64,000 bases of DNA from Paraburkholderia sprentiae WSM5005 (GTDB lineage: Bacteria; Pseudomonadota; Gammaproteobacteria; Burkholderiales; Burkholderiaceae), in NCBI RefSeq assembly GCF_001865575.2, contig NZ_CP017561.2:62001-126000 (forward strand), read 5' to 3'. The notes below the pieces were generated by a model. The model did not search any database. It worked only from the letters and a program-made list of their open reading frames with translations, and was not told the origin of the DNA. The translations under genes were made by a program, and so were the position numbers. Shown here in pieces: positions 1 to 10,805 of this stretch. Each line of letters begins with the position of its first letter. The first letter of the stretch is position 1.

Positions 1-379
<379 letters not shown>

Positions 380-753
380 TCAAAATCCTGTCTCGCTGGG
401 GGCCGGGCCTCGCACCGTATGCGTAGGGCGGCAGCGGAAAAATAACAGCTTCAACCGGGCGGTAGCGTCGCCACATGAACTTGAAGCTGCGGGGGAGTCT
501 ACCGGAGGCCGTTGCAAACCGAGGGCTGACAGCGCCGGACGTTGCTGAGCATTGTCCGTAAGGCCTTGGTAAGTCGGTCCGGGTTTGGGTCGAACGCGTA
601 ATGATACCTTATAATTTTGGATGTTTTGAAGGAAACCGAGCGCACATTTTGGCGTTGCCGCGCCTTTTTGTGGATTGTCCTATCTTGTCGTAACCCGCTG
701 TTGCAATGCGACTTTTTTGCGTGTTGTGACGTCCCACCCATTCCGGTGAATGC
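380..753. other. Intergenic region between divergent mreB and gatC
   Basis: This 374-base spacer must hold promoters for both mreB (leftward) and gatC (rightward). I see an AT-richer patch near 600-640 with a TATAAT-like hexamer around 610-616, but no convincing -35 element at standard spacing on either strand. No RNA gene or believable short ORF is visible. Confidence 0.5.
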
Positions 754-1053
754 ATGGCTCTGACCCTGACCGATGTAAAACGCATCGCGCATCTCGCGCG
801 GCTCGAACTGGCCGATGCCGACGCCGAGCACACGCGTGCCCAGCTGAATGATTTTTTCGGCCTGGTCGAGCAGATGCAGGCGGTCGATACCGCCGGCATC
901 GCGCCGCTTGCCCATCCGATCGAGCAGATCGAAGACGTCGCGCTGCGTCTGCGTGACGACGCCGTCACCGAGACGGTCGAGCGCGAGGCTTTCCAGCGCC
1001 CCGCGCCGGCCGTTCAGGACGGCCTGTACCTCGTGCCGAAGGTGATCGAATAA
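754..1053 (+). CDS. gatC: Asp-tRNA(Asn)/Glu-tRNA(Gln) amidotransferase subunit C
   Basis: GatC is the small (99-residue) stabilising subunit of the GatCAB amidotransferase. That complex converts misacylated Glu-tRNA(Gln) and Asp-tRNA(Asn) into the correct amidated forms. The protein has the family hallmark near its start, [17 protein letters not shown], followed by an amphipathic helix and the conserved C-terminal pattern [10 protein letters not shown]. It is first in gatC-gatA-gatB on the plus strand, about 160 bases before gatA. It is short and divergent as is normal for the family, and context with gatA and gatB makes the assignment firm. Confidence 0.95.
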   Translation: MALTLTDVKRIAHLARLELADADAEHTRAQLNDFFGLVEQMQAVDTAGIAPLAHPIEQIEDVALRLRDDAVTETVEREAFQRPAPAVQDGLYLVPKVIE

Positions 1054-1212
1054 GACCCGCCGGGCCGACCCCGGGGTCTGGCGTCGGCGCGAGCCTTCGT
1101 GATCCGGACGCGCGTCCTCGCCGCGAACCTTGCCGGGCCGGCCTGCCGACGGGCAACCGAACGCCTCTACGGCAGCGTGACCTTGCTGCCGCGCTTTCCA
1201 GGATAAAACGCA

Positions 1213-2700
1213 ATGCATGAAAAAAGTTTGACCGAACTGCGCGCCGCGCTAGCGGCCAAGGAATGTTCCGCAGTCGAATTGGCGCAGCTGTACCTGAAGC
1301 GGATCGACGCGGCCAATAGCCTGAATGCGTTCATCCAGGTCGATCCCGAACTGACGCTCGCGCAGGCGAAAGCCGCCGACGCGCTGTTGCACACCGGCCA
1401 CGCCGGCCCGCTCGTCGGCCTGCCGATCGCTCACAAGGACGTGTTCGTCACGAAGGGCTGGCGCTCCACGGCCGGCTCGAAGATGCTCGCGAACTACCAA
1501 AGTCCGTTCGACGCGACCGTGGTCGCGCGTCTGCAGAACGCAGGCATGGTGTGCGTGGGCAAGACCAACATGGACGAGTTCGCGATGGGCTCGTCCAACG
1601 AGAATTCCTACTTCGGCGCCGTGCAGAATCCATGGGACCGCAAGGCTGTGCCGGGCGGTTCGTCGGGCGGCTCGGCTGCGGCCGTGGCCGCGCGTCTCGC
1701 GCCCGCCGCGACCGGCACCGACACCGGCGGTTCGATCCGCCAGCCGGCGTCGTTCTCGGGCATCACCGGCATCAAGCCGACGTACGGCCGCGTGTCGCGC
1801 TACGGCATGATCGCGTTCGCGTCGTCGCTCGACCAGGGCGGCCCGATGGCGCAAAGCGCGGCGGACTGCGCGACGCTGCTCAACGCGATGGCCGGCTTCG
1901 ATGAGCGTGACTCGACGAGCCTCTCGCACGAGCATGAGGACTACACGCGCTACCTCGGCAAGTCATGGCGAGACGGCGGCGCGGACCAGCCGCTCGCCGG
2001 TCTGCGCATCGGCCTGCCGAAAGAGTATTTCGGCGCCGGTCTCGCCGACGACGTGCGCGCGTCGATCGATGCCGCATTGAAGCAATACGAAGCGCTCGGC
2101 GCGACGCTCGTCGACGTGACGCTGCCGAAAACCGAACTGTCGATCCCGGTCTACTACGTGATCGCGCCGGCGGAAGCGTCGTCGAACCTGTCGCGCTTCG
2201 ACGGCGTGCGCTTTGGCCATCGCGCGGCCGAGTACCGCGATCTGCTCGACATGTACAAAAAGTCGCGCGCCGAAGGCTTCGGTCCGGAAGTGAAGCGCCG
2301 CATTCTGGTCGGCACCTACGTGCTGTCGCACGGCTACTACGACGCGTACTACCTGCAGGCGCAGAAGATCCGCCGCATCATCGCGCAGGACTTCCAGGAA
2401 GCGTTCAAGCAGTGCGACGTGATCATGGGACCGGTCGCACCGTCGGTGGCGTGGGACATCGGCGCGAAGGGCGACGATCCGGTGCAGATGTACCTGGCCG
2501 ACATCTACACGCTGTCGGTGAGCCTCGCCGGCCTGCCGGGCATGAGCGTGCCGTGCGGCTTCGGCGCGGGTGCGAATGCGCAGCGTCCGGTCGGTCTGCA
2601 GATCATCGGCAACTATTTCAATGAAGCCCGCATGTTGCAGGTGGCCGACGCGTTCCAGCGCGCGACCGACTGGCACCGTCAGGCACCGGCAGGAGCGTGA
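1213..2700 (+). CDS. gatA: Asp-tRNA(Asn)/Glu-tRNA(Gln) amidotransferase subunit A
   Basis: GatA is the glutaminase subunit. It releases ammonia from glutamine and channels it to GatB for transamidation of misacylated tRNA. The 495-residue protein belongs to the amidase-signature family with a Ser-cisSer-Lys triad: Lys75 in LPIAHKD, cis-Ser150 in PGGSSGGS and nucleophile Ser174 in [12 protein letters not shown]. Length is typical (about 485-495). It sits between gatC and gatB, and its stop lies just before the gatB start, so the two are probably translationally coupled. A second amidase-signature gene at 59141-60697 is a separate, non-GatA enzyme. Confidence 0.98.
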   Translation: MHEKSLTELRAALAAKECSAVELAQLYLKRIDAANSLNAFIQVDPELTLAQAKAADALLHTGHAGPLVGLPIAHKDVFVTKGWRSTAGSKMLANYQSPFDATVVARLQNAGMVCVGKTNMDEFAMGSSNENSYFGAVQNPWDRKAVPGGSSGGSAAAVAARLAPAATGTDTGGSIRQPASFSGITGIKPTYGRVSRYGMIAFASSLDQGGPMAQSAADCATLLNAMAGFDERDSTSLSHEHEDYTRYLGKSWRDGGADQPLAGLRIGLPKEYFGAGLADDVRASIDAALKQYEALGATLVDVTLPKTELSIPVYYVIAPAEASSNLSRFDGVRFGHRAAEYRDLLDMYKKSRAEGFGPEVKRRILVGTYVLSHGYYDAYYLQAQKIRRIIAQDFQEAFKQCDVIMGPVAPSVAWDIGAKGDDPVQMYLADIYTLSVSLAGLPGMSVPCGFGAGANAQRPVGLQIIGNYFNEARMLQVADAFQRATDWHRQAPAGA

Positions 2701-2705
2701 GCACC

Positions 2706-4181
2706 ATGACCAAAGAATGGGAAGTCGTGATCGGTCTGGAGACCCACACGCAGTTGTCGACGCATTCGAAAATCTTCTCGGGCACCGCGACGCAATTCGG
2801 CGCCGCGCCGAACACGCAGGCCAGCCCCGTCGATCTGGCCTTGCCGGGCACGTTGCCGGTGATGAACCGCGGCGCGGTCGAGCGTGCCATTCAGTTCGGC
2901 CTCGCGATCGGCGCAACGGTCGCGCCGCGCAGCATCTTCGCGCGCAAGAATTATTTCTACCCCGATCTGCCGAAGGGCTACCAGATCAGCCAGTACGAAA
3001 TTCCCGTCGTGCAGGGCGGTCAGGTGACGATCCAGGTGCCGGCCAATGAAAAGGCGGGCAAAGAAGCGTACGAGAAAACCATCAACCTGACGCGCGCCCA
3101 CCTCGAGGAAGACGCGGGCAAGTCGCTGCACGAAGACTTCGCGGGCATGACCGGCATCGACCTGAATCGCGCCGGCACGCCGCTGCTCGAAATCGTCACC
3201 GAGCCGGAAATGCGCAGCGCGGCCGAGGCCGTTGCCTACGCGAAGTCGCTGCACACGCTCGTCGTGTGGCTCGGCATCTGCGACGGCAACATGCAGGAAG
3301 GCTCGTTTCGCTGCGACGCTAACGTGTCGGTTCGTCCGGTCGGCCAGAAGGAATTCGGCACGCGCACCGAGACCAAGAATCTGAACTCGTTCCGCTTCCT
3401 CGAAGAAGCGATCCAGTACGAAGTGCGTCGCCAGATCGAGCTGATCGAAGACGGCGGCACTGTGGTGCAGGAGACGCGTCTGTACGATCCGGACAAGCGC
3501 GAAACGCGTTCGATGCGCAGCAAGGAAGACGCGCACGACTACCGCTATTTCCCCGACCCCGACCTGATGCCGCTCGTGATCGACGCCGCGTGGGTCGAGC
3601 GCGTGAAGAGCGAGATGCCCGAGCTGCCGGAAGCGATCCAGCAGCGCTTCGTGTCCCAGTACGGCCTCACGCCGTACGACGCGAACGCGCTGACCTCGAG
3701 CAAGGCGACGGCCGCTTACTTCGAGGCGGTGGTCGCCAACGTCGGCCCAGCCAACGTGAAGGTCGCGGCGAACTGGGTGATGGGTGAAGTGTCGTCGCAG
3801 CTCAATCGCGAAGGCCTCGACATTGCCGCGTGCCCGGTCTCGGCCGCGCAGCTCGCGCTGCTGCTGCAACGCATTGCCGACGGCACGATTTCGAACAAGA
3901 TCGCGAAGGAAATTTTCCTCGCCATCTGGGAAGAGAAAGCCATCGACGAAGCCGCCGCCGATCGCATCATCGAGGCGAAGGGGTTGAAGCAGATTTCGGA
4001 CACCGGCGCGCTCGAAGCAATCATCGACGAAGTGCTCGCCGCGAACCAGAAGTCGGTCGACGAATATCGCGCCGGCAAGGAAAAGGCGTTCAACGCGCTG
4101 ATCGGCCAGGCGATGAAAGCGACCAAGGGCAAGGCCAACCCTGCTCAGGTCAACGAATTGCTCAAGAAGAAGTTGTCCTGA
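2706..4181 (+). CDS. gatB: Asp-tRNA(Asn)/Glu-tRNA(Gln) amidotransferase subunit B
   Basis: GatB binds the misacylated tRNA, phosphorylates the side-chain carboxylate with ATP and transfers ammonia delivered by GatA. The protein opens with [17 protein letters not shown] and has [10 protein letters not shown] further on, both typical of GatB. The YqeY-like tail domain ends in [10 protein letters not shown] chose the ATG at 2706 because AGGAG at 2691-2695 lies 10 bases upstream. An alternative GTG at 2697 overlaps the gatA stop but leaves no room for a ribosome-binding site. Length (491 residues) fits the family. Confidence 0.97.
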   Translation: MTKEWEVVIGLETHTQLSTHSKIFSGTATQFGAAPNTQASPVDLALPGTLPVMNRGAVERAIQFGLAIGATVAPRSIFARKNYFYPDLPKGYQISQYEIPVVQGGQVTIQVPANEKAGKEAYEKTINLTRAHLEEDAGKSLHEDFAGMTGIDLNRAGTPLLEIVTEPEMRSAAEAVAYAKSLHTLVVWLGICDGNMQEGSFRCDANVSVRPVGQKEFGTRTETKNLNSFRFLEEAIQYEVRRQIELIEDGGTVVQETRLYDPDKRETRSMRSKEDAHDYRYFPDPDLMPLVIDAAWVERVKSEMPELPEAIQQRFVSQYGLTPYDANALTSSKATAAYFEAVVANVGPANVKVAANWVMGEVSSQLNREGLDIAACPVSAAQLALLLQRIADGTISNKIAKEIFLAIWEEKAIDEAAADRIIEAKGLKQISDTGALEAIIDEVLAANQKSVDEYRAGKEKAFNALIGQAMKATKGKANPAQVNELLKKKLS

Positions 4182-4222
4182 GTTGAAGTGCCGCGGGCGG
4201 GCGTGACCACGCCTGCGCCATC

Positions 4223-4268
4223 ACGGGCTGTTGCCGGATCGAAGCAGGGCAACGGCCCGTTTTATTTT
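4223..4268 (+). terminator. Rho-independent terminator after gatCAB
   Basis: A 13-base-pair stem with one G-U pair (ACGGGCUGUUGCC with GGCAACGGCCCGU) is followed by TTTTATTTT. It lies about 40 bases after the gatB stop and before the next gene, which fits an intrinsic terminator of the gatCAB operon. Confidence 0.85.
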
Positions 4269-4321
4269 GGGAACCGCTTCAACCGGCGGATCGTACGTAA
4301 GCGCAGACCACGGAGTGTGGC

Positions 4322-5161
4322 ATGGCAAAGCAACCCGACCTCGACGATTTCCTCGTGCCGTATTTCGAAGACGGCAAGAAAAAAGACCACTTCTCGCTCG
4401 ACGATTTCGATCCCAAGGCGAAGCCGTTTTCGAGCGGCGCGAAAGATGCGGACCGCGCGCGTCTGTCGGAGATCGGCCTGCTGCTGGACAATTTGCAGGA
4501 ACGGCTGCACGCGCAGCGCAAGCGCCGCATGCTGCTGGTGCTGCAAGGCATGGACACGAGCGGCAAGGACGGCACGATCCGCGCGGTGTTTCACGAAGTC
4601 GATCCGCTTGGCTTGCGCATCGTGCCGTTCAAGGCGCCGACGCCAGTCGAGCTCGCGCACGACTTCCTGTGGCGCGTGCATTCGCAGACACCCGCGGCCG
4701 GCGAGCTGACGATCTTCAACCGCAGTCACTACGAAGACCTGCTCGTGCCGACGGTGCAGGGCGAGCTCGACGCCGACGCGTTCCAGCAGCGTTGCCGCCA
4801 CATCCGCCAGTTCGAGGAGATGCTTGCGTGCAGCGGCACGACGATCCTCAAGTGCATGCTGCACATTTCGAAGGACGAGCAGCGCACGCGTTTGCAGGCG
4901 CGCATCGACGATCCGGTGAAGCACTGGAAGTTCGACGTGTCGGATCTCGACGCGCGCAAGCAGTGGAACGTGTATCAGTCCGCCTATCGCGACGCGCTGG
5001 CCGCGACGTCGACCGACTACGCGCCGTGGTACGTGATTCCGGCCGACTCGAAGACGCATCGCAACGTGATGGTCGGCGAACTCCTGCTGCGCACGCTCGA
5101 CGCGTTGAAGCTCGAATATCCGCCGGCCAAGGAATCGCTGAAGGGCGTCAAGGTCGAGTGA
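4322..5161 (+). CDS. ppk2: PPK2-family polyphosphate:nucleotide phosphotransferase
   Basis: PPK2 enzymes transfer phosphate between inorganic polyphosphate and nucleoside phosphates, usually making ATP or GTP from the diphosphate. The 279-residue protein has a single PPK2 domain. Its Walker A motif is GMDTSGKDG (76-84), followed by the diagnostic NRSHYEDLLVPTV around 133-145. The basic lid helices around residues 165-190 are also present. It starts about 140 bases after gatB beyond a strong terminator, so it is a separate unit. Single-domain length suggests a class I or III enzyme; whether it prefers ADP, GDP or AMP cannot be read from sequence alone. Confidence 0.9.
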   Translation: MAKQPDLDDFLVPYFEDGKKKDHFSLDDFDPKAKPFSSGAKDADRARLSEIGLLLDNLQERLHAQRKRRMLLVLQGMDTSGKDGTIRAVFHEVDPLGLRIVPFKAPTPVELAHDFLWRVHSQTPAAGELTIFNRSHYEDLLVPTVQGELDADAFQQRCRHIRQFEEMLACSGTTILKCMLHISKDEQRTRLQARIDDPVKHWKFDVSDLDARKQWNVYQSAYRDALAATSTDYAPWYVIPADSKTHRNVMVGELLLRTLDALKLEYPPAKESLKGVKVE

Positions 5162-5213
5162 ACGCGGCCTCGCCCCTTAGCTTCAGAAACGAATCGAACA
5201 AAAGAGGAACGAC

Positions 5214-5993
5214 ATGTTGCGTGTGATTACCGCCAACCTAAACGGCATCCGCTCGGCGGCGAAGAAAGGCTTTTTCGACTGGTTCGGCGAACAAGGCGCC
5301 GACGTGCTGTGCGTGCAGGAAATCAAATGCTCGCAGGACGACATGACACCGGAGTTCATGGCGCCGCACGATTTCACCGGCTATTTCCAGCATGCGGTGA
5401 AAAAGGGTTATAGCGGCGCGGGCGTCTATACGCGGCACGAGCCGGACCAGGTAGTGATCGGCTTCGGCAGCGAGGAGTTCGACCCGGAAGGGCGCTATGT
5501 CGAGCTGCGTTTCGGCAAGCTGTCGGTGATCTCGGTGTACGTGCCGTCGGGATCGAGCGGCGACGAGCGCCAGCAAGCCAAATTCCGTTTCATGGACGAG
5601 TTCATGCCACATCTCGCCGAGCTGGCGAAGGAGCGCGAGGTGATCGTGTGCGGCGACGTGAACATCGTGCACAAGGAAATCGACATCAAGAACTGGAAGA
5701 GCAACCAGAAGAATTCGGGTTGCCTGCCCGAAGAGCGCGCGTGGCTCGACAAACTGTTCGACGAAGTCGGTTACGTCGACGTGTTCCGCACGCTCGATCA
5801 GCGCCCCGAGCAGTACACGTGGTGGAGCAATCGCGGCCAGGCGTATGCGAAGAACGTCGGGTGGCGGATCGATTACCAGATCGCGACGCCAGGTATTGCG
5901 AGCAAAGCGAAGCGCACCGATGTGTTCCGCGACATCAAGTTCAGCGACCATGCGCCGCTGACCGTCGACTACGACCACAAGGTCGAAAAGTGA
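5214..5993 (+). CDS. xthA: Exodeoxyribonuclease III / AP endonuclease
   Basis: This Mg-dependent EEP-family nuclease cuts at abasic sites and removes 3'-blocking groups in base excision repair. The 259-residue protein has the family core: N8 in ITANLNGIRSA, Glu36 in CVQEIK, the YVPSG loop, the GDVNIVHKEIDIKN active-site segment and the terminal DH pair (D245-H246) in FSDHAPLTVDY. Length is standard. A likely ribosome-binding site (AGAGGA) lies just upstream of the ATG. It follows ppk2 by 52 bases on the same strand and could be cotranscribed. Confidence 0.95.
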   Translation: MLRVITANLNGIRSAAKKGFFDWFGEQGADVLCVQEIKCSQDDMTPEFMAPHDFTGYFQHAVKKGYSGAGVYTRHEPDQVVIGFGSEEFDPEGRYVELRFGKLSVISVYVPSGSSGDERQQAKFRFMDEFMPHLAELAKEREVIVCGDVNIVHKEIDIKNWKSNQKNSGCLPEERAWLDKLFDEVGYVDVFRTLDQRPEQYTWWSNRGQAYAKNVGWRIDYQIATPGIASKAKRTDVFRDIKFSDHAPLTVDYDHKVEK

Positions 5994-6064
5994 GCCTACC
6001 GACCGCGCCGGGTGGAGCGCCGCGGCCCGTTAGCAGTCGGTCGAAGCGGGTGTAGAAGCGGGTA

Positions 6065-7330
6065 TCAGTCTCGCGTCGGCTTGCGCGTCGGCCGGCCGAT
6101 GCCCGCGTAATCGGGCAACTCGTCGACGCTTTTGCCGATTGCCTTCGCGTAGAGCAGCAGCATGTCCGGTAGCCGCTTGATGATGTCTGCGCGGCGCTCC
6201 GGCGTGTACGGGTGCACGTAGATGAAGCCCTGCTCGCGATTGCCGCGCGTCGCCAGCGCGAGCTTGTCCCACAGCGTGACCGCCGCGCGCGGATCGAAGC
6301 CCGCGCGCGACGCGATATCGCTACCGATCACGTCGGCTTCGGTTTCGTCGGTGCTCTCGTACTTCATTTCCAGCAGACGCGAACCGATGCCGAGCGGCGC
6401 CATGCCGAGATCGGCGAGGCCGAACAGTTGCGGGATCGTTCCGGACGAATCGAGCTGGCTCGCCTGCAACTGGCCGAGCCGCATGCGCGCGTGCTCGCGC
6501 AACGCGTGCGCGATCTCGTGACCGATCAGCATGCCGACCTCGTGGTCGTTCAGGCGCAAGCGATCGAGTAGCCCGCTATAGACGACAATCTTGCCGCCCG
6601 GCAGGCAATACATGCGGATGTCGTTCGAGCGCACCACCGCGACTTCCCACTTCCAGCCCTTGGCTCGCTCGTTCCATTTCAGCGAGTACGGAATCATCCG
6701 GTCGATGATTGAGCGCACGCGCATCACGCGTGCGTCGGTGTCGCCGTACAGGCGTCTCGCGTGGCTGGCGCCGTAGACGATCTGGTTGAATTCCTCGGCA
6801 GCCTGCACCTCCAGCATCGACGACGGGATCAGGTTGCGGAAGACCATGTAGCCGCCGTAGCGCAGTTGCGGGCTTACGTAATACGGCGGCGGTACGGCCG
6901 CGGGGGCCGATGCCGCGGCGGGCGGCTTGGCGGTGACGGGCGGTTGCGTGGAAGTGGCGGCGGGCGGGGCGCTACCGCTAGTGCTGGGCGTGCTTGGGGC
7001 ACCGGCGTTAGCGTTGTTATTCGTGCCAGCATTGGCGCCGCCGGCGCCGCTGTTGCCAGGCGCAGCCGGCGTCGCGTTTTCGGCGCTGGCGCCGCTTGTC
7101 GCGGATTTGGCCGCAGGCGTCGGAGCGGGACTGGGGGTCGAACCGTTCGTGGTCGCGGCCGCAGCAGCCGGCGCAGGAGCTTGCGCGCCGCTCACCGGAC
7201 TGGCGCCAGTCGTCGCCGCGCCGGCCGCATGGGCGCTCGCTGGCATCGCCAGCGCGAGGCTCGCGCAGCCCAGCATGCAGACGGCGCTCATTGCGGCGCG
7301 GCGCGGGCCACTCGGAAACGGTACCTTCAC
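6065..7330 (-). CDS. Secreted M48-family metalloprotease with long Ala/Pro/Thr-rich linker
   Basis: The C-terminal half is an M48 peptidase domain with the zinc motif HEIAH (271-275) and a downstream EADVIG segment giving the third zinc ligand. That places it with BepA/LoiP-like periplasmic proteases, which act on outer-membrane protein quality control. Residues 1-36 look like a signal peptide ending in AHAAG. Residues about 37-148 are low-complexity Ala/Pro/Ser/Thr/Asn and probably disordered. I chose the GTG at 7328-7330 because it overlaps the upstream ampG-like stop by four bases (GTGA). The open frame continues upstream but only inside the other gene. Length is 421 residues. The specific substrate is unknown. 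Confidence 0.85.
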   Translation of the reverse strand: MKVPFPSGPRRAAMSAVCMLGCASLALAMPASAHAAGAATTGASPVSGAQAPAPAAAAATTNGSTPSPAPTPAAKSATSGASAENATPAAPGNSGAGGANAGTNNNANAGAPSTPSTSGSAPPAATSTQPPVTAKPPAAASAPAAVPPPYYVSPQLRYGGYMVFRNLIPSSMLEVQAAEEFNQIVYGASHARRLYGDTDARVMRVRSIIDRMIPYSLKWNERAKGWKWEVAVVRSNDIRMYCLPGGKIVVYSGLLDRLRLNDHEVGMLIGHEIAHALREHARMRLGQLQASQLDSSGTIPQLFGLADLGMAPLGIGSRLLEMKYESTDETEADVIGSDIASRAGFDPRAAVTLWDKLALATRGNREQGFIYVHPYTPERRADIIKRLPDMLLLYAKAIGKSVDELPDYAGIGRPTRKPTRD

Positions 7331-8721
7331 GACCGATCCCTCCACGGCGCGATACGCAACAGCAGCAGCATGCCGGGCACCGCGAGCGCGGTACAGAGGA
7401 CGAAGTAATCGAACCAGCCCATCCGCGCGACCACAAAGCCGCTCGCCGCCGACGCGAGCGTGCGCGGCACCGACGCGAGACTCGTGAACAGCGCAAACTG
7501 CGTCGCGGTGTAGCGCGGATCGGTGGTGCTCGCAATGTACGCGGTGAACGCGGCCATCGTCAGCCCGGTGGCGAAGGTCTCGAAGCCGTACACGAGCGCG
7601 AGCGCGACCGAGCGCGGATCGAGCTGTACGCTCCAGTCGATGCCGACGAACGACAGCAGCTTCGTCGTCCCCTGGCTGAGTGCGACCGCGATGTTGTAAA
7701 TCGCGGCAAGTCCGGGCGAATCCGGGCCCAGATGCGCGAGCCACGCGAAGCCGAGCGTTGACACCATCTGCAGCAAACCGAATATCCACAAGCCACGGCC
7801 GATGCCGATCTTCATCAGCCAGATGCCGCCGACGATGCCGCCCGCGAGACTCGCACCAAACGCCGTGGTCTTCGCGATCACGCCGATCTGCGTGCGCGAA
7901 AAGCCGATGTCGAGGAAGAACGACGTGGACAGCGTGGTCGCCATCGTATCGCCGAGCTTGTACAGGAAGATGAAGCCGAGCACGAAAAGGGCAGCGCGCC
8001 AGCCGTCGCGCTGAATGAATTCTCTGAACGGCTCGACGATCGCCTCGCGCAGATTCTTCGGCGGCTCGCCGTGCACCTCGGGCTCGCGCACGACCAGCGT
8101 CATCAGAACGCCCGGCAGCATGAACGCGGCCGTCACGATGAACACGGTGCTCCACGGCAGATGGTCGGACAAAATCAGCGCGAGCGAACCGGGCACGAGC
8201 GCCGCGATCTTGTACGCGTTCACGTGCACCGCGTTGCCGAGGCCTTGCTGGGTATCGCTGAGCAATTCACGCCGGTAAGCGTCGATCACGATGTCGGAAC
8301 TCGCGCCGAAAAACGCGACCAGAGCGGTCAGCGCGGCGACGGTCCAGATCGATTCGCGCGGCGACACGACCCCAAGTGTCGCCATCGCGCCGGCCACGAG
8401 CAATTGCGTGACGAGCATCCAGCCGCGCCGTCTGCCGGGCCGCCAGCCCGGCAGACGCGGCACGTAGCGGTCCATCAGCGGTGCCCAGACGAATTTCCAG
8501 GTGTACGGAAACTGGATCAGCGCGAACAGGCCGATTTCCTTCAGATTGACGCCTTCCGATCGCAGCCACGCCTGCACCAGGTAGACGAGCGTAAACAGCG
8601 GCAATCCCGACGTGAAGCCGAGAAAGACGCAAATCAGCATGCGCGTATTCAAAAACGCGCGCCAGCCAGGATGTTCTTCGTGAGCGGTAAGTGCGGGCGC
8701 CTCGTGCGGCGGGTTCGACAT
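7327..8721 (-). CDS. ampG: AmpG-family muropeptide MFS permease
   Basis: AmpG imports GlcNAc-anhydroMurNAc muropeptides from periplasm to cytoplasm for cell-wall recycling and beta-lactamase signalling. The 464-residue protein is strongly hydrophobic with about 12-14 membrane spans. It shows typical AmpG features: FLGFTSGLPLFTL in the first span, KFVWAPLMDRYVPR in the loop after the second, and SSDIVIDAYRRELL. It overlaps the M48 protease gene downstream by four bases, so the two are cotranslated. Whether it handles muropeptides or a related substrate needs testing; the subfamily match looks good. Confidence 0.85.
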   Translation of the reverse strand: MSNPPHEAPALTAHEEHPGWRAFLNTRMLICVFLGFTSGLPLFTLVYLVQAWLRSEGVNLKEIGLFALIQFPYTWKFVWAPLMDRYVPRLPGWRPGRRRGWMLVTQLLVAGAMATLGVVSPRESIWTVAALTALVAFFGASSDIVIDAYRRELLSDTQQGLGNAVHVNAYKIAALVPGSLALILSDHLPWSTVFIVTAAFMLPGVLMTLVVREPEVHGEPPKNLREAIVEPFREFIQRDGWRAALFVLGFIFLYKLGDTMATTLSTSFFLDIGFSRTQIGVIAKTTAFGASLAGGIVGGIWLMKIGIGRGLWIFGLLQMVSTLGFAWLAHLGPDSPGLAAIYNIAVALSQGTTKLLSFVGIDWSVQLDPRSVALALVYGFETFATGLTMAAFTAYIASTTDPRYTATQFALFTSLASVPRTLASAASGFVVARMGWFDYFVLCTALAVPGMLLLLRIAPWRDRS

Positions 8722-8735
8722 GTGGATAAGTGAGG

Positions 8736-9344
8736 TTAGCTTTTCTTGACGCGATAGACCGCAAGACTACCACGCCAGTTCACGCCCCAACGCACCACCT
8801 GTCCGTCGTGCAGCACGACGCGATCGACAATCTCGATGCCGACTTCGGGCGCGAGCGCTTCGAAGTCCTTGATCGTCAGCACACGCACGTTCGGCGTGTT
8901 GTGCCATTGATAAGGCAGCGACTTCGACACCGGCATGCGCCCCTGCAGCACCGACAGCCGATGCGCCCAGTAGCCGAAATTCGGAAACGACACGATGCAT
9001 TGCTTGCCGACGCGCACCGTCTCGCGCAGGATCGCCGCGGTCTGATGAATGGTCTGCAGCGTCTGCGACAGCACCGCGAAATCGAAGCTGCCGTCTTCGA
9101 ACAGGCGCAGCCCATCTTCGAGATTCTGCTGGATCACGTTGACGCCGTTCTGCGTCGCGGCGAGCACGCCCGCGTCGTTGATCTCGATGCCGTAGCCCTG
9201 CACGTCCAGTTCCTCGTTCAGCAGCGACAGCAGCGAGCCGTCGCCGCAGCCGAGATCGAGCACGGTCGCGCGCGGTTCCACCCAGCGGGCGATCGCGCGG
9301 AAGTCCGGGCGCAATGCGAGGTAATCAAGTGCTCGCTGGTTCAT
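8736..9344 (-). CDS. metW: Methionine biosynthesis protein MetW
   Basis: MetW is a small SAM-methyltransferase-fold protein that partners with MetX; some MetX enzymes need it for full homoserine acyltransferase activity. The 202-residue sequence has the class I methyltransferase motif [15 protein letters not shown] at residues 29-43 and the MetW-typical opening [18 protein letters not shown]. Its start overlaps the metX stop by four bases (ATGA), the conserved metXW arrangement. Confidence 0.95.
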   Translation of the reverse strand: MNQRALDYLALRPDFRAIARWVEPRATVLDLGCGDGSLLSLLNEELDVQGYGIEINDAGVLAATQNGVNVIQQNLEDGLRLFEDGSFDFAVLSQTLQTIHQTAAILRETVRVGKQCIVSFPNFGYWAHRLSVLQGRMPVSKSLPYQWHNTPNVRVLTIKDFEALAPEVGIEIVDRVVLHDGQVVRWGVNWRGSLAVYRVKKS

Positions 9345-10486
9345 GCGTTGACCTCGTTGGCAATGCGTTCGTAGTAGGCGCGCAGCAGGTTGTGATAGCG
9401 CGCGTCGTCGAGCAGGAAGGCGTCGTGGCCGTGCGGCGCGTCGATCTCCGCGTAGGTGACCGTGCGCTTGTGGTCGAGCAGCGCCTTCACCAGTTCGCGT
9501 GAGCGTGCCGGCGCGAAGCGCCAGTCGGTCGAGAAGCTCGCGATCAGATACTTCGCGGTGGTGTGCGCGAGCGCGGCGGTCAGATCGCCGTCAAAGGCCT
9601 TGGCGGGATCGAAGTAGTCGAGCGCGCGCGTGATCAGCAGGTAAGTGTTCGCGTCGAAGTAGTCGGCGAACTTGTCGCCCTGATAACGCAGATACGATTC
9701 CACTTCGAACTCGACGTCGAAGCTGAAGTTGTAGTCATCGAGCGCGCCTTCCGCGCGACGCAGCGAGCGGCCGAATTTCTCGGCCATGTCGTCGTCCGAC
9801 AGATAGGTGATATGGCCGATCATTCGCGCGACGCGCAGGCCGCGCTTCGGCTTCACGCCGTGCGCATAGTAGTTGCCGCCGTGGAAGTCAGGGTCCGACA
9901 GAATCGCCGAGCGTGCGACCTCGTTGAACGCGATGTTTTGAGCGGACAGTTTCGGCGTCGACGCGACGACGATGCAATGCGCGACCCGCTCCGGATACAT
10001 CATGCTCCACGCAAGCGCCTGCATGCCGCCGAGACTGCCGCCCATCACGGCAGCGAAGCGCGTGATGCCGAACGCGTCGGCGACGCGCGCCTGGGCGTTG
10101 ACCCAGTCTTCGACGGTGACGACCGGAAAGGTCGCGCCATACGGCTTACCGGTCGCGGGGTCGATGCTCATCGGCCCGGTCGAGCCGAAGCACGAGCCGA
10201 GGTTATTCACGCCGATCACGAAAAACTTGTCGGTATCGAGTGGCTTGCCCGGGCCGACCATGTTGTCCCACCAACCGATGTCCTTCGGATCGTCGGCGTA
10301 CACGCCCGCCACGTGATGCGATGCGTTCAGCGCATGGCAAACGAGCACCGCATTGCTGCGCGCGGCATTGAGCGTGCCGTAGGTCTCGACCATCAGGTCG
10401 TAGGCTGCCAGCGAGCTACCGTTGCGCAATGGCAGCGGCTCGGTGAAATGCATTTTCTGGGGAGCGACGATGCCGATGGATTCCAT
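9341..10486 (-). CDS. metX: Homoserine O-acyltransferase MetX (acetyl- or succinyl-)
   Basis: MetX acylates homoserine at the first committed step of methionine synthesis. The 381-residue protein is an alpha/beta hydrolase. Its nucleophile Ser151 lies in the elbow MGGSLGGMQ; the Asp is in FSTDWRFAP and the His in DAPHGHDAF near the C-terminus. Several proteobacterial MetX proteins paired with MetW use succinyl-CoA, so succinyltransferase activity is possible and I leave the acyl donor open. It is cotranslated with metW. Confidence 0.95.
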   Translation of the reverse strand: MESIGIVAPQKMHFTEPLPLRNGSSLAAYDLMVETYGTLNAARSNAVLVCHALNASHHVAGVYADDPKDIGWWDNMVGPGKPLDTDKFFVIGVNNLGSCFGSTGPMSIDPATGKPYGATFPVVTVEDWVNAQARVADAFGITRFAAVMGGSLGGMQALAWSMMYPERVAHCIVVASTPKLSAQNIAFNEVARSAILSDPDFHGGNYYAHGVKPKRGLRVARMIGHITYLSDDDMAEKFGRSLRRAEGALDDYNFSFDVEFEVESYLRYQGDKFADYFDANTYLLITRALDYFDPAKAFDGDLTAALAHTTAKYLIASFSTDWRFAPARSRELVKALLDHKRTVTYAEIDAPHGHDAFLLDDARYHNLLRAYYERIANEVNA

Positions 10487-10805
10487 TCATTCCGCCATTG
10501 AGTCAACAGGGCGGCTAAACGGCGTCGGCGAAGCACGAAGAGAAGGACTGTGTGCGCAGCTGACGACCTCTTTAGCCGCATTTATAGTGAACCGCGGGCC
10601 TGGGGCCAAGGGTTCGCGCGCCCGCAATCGAGTCAGCAAATCGGCGCGTGAAAGGGTGTGAAACCGGGTGCAACGTGTTCGGGATGCCTCGGCGCGGTTC
10701 AGTGTGCATCGAAGACCGCGACGGCGTCAGGCGCAAAGTATAGCGGAAAACTCCGCGCGGCAGCGGTGCGGGCGGTGCAGCGCGAGGGGCTCGAGTCCTC
10801 GCGGA
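10487..10805. other. Intergenic region between slmA end and metX start
   Basis: This 319-base gap holds the upstream region of metXW (read leftward) and the 3' end region of slmA. A TATAAA-like hexamer lies near 10582-10588 on the minus strand, but I cannot pair it with a good -35 box. I found no riboswitch resembling known SAM classes and no stem plus T-run terminator. Confidence 0.4.
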
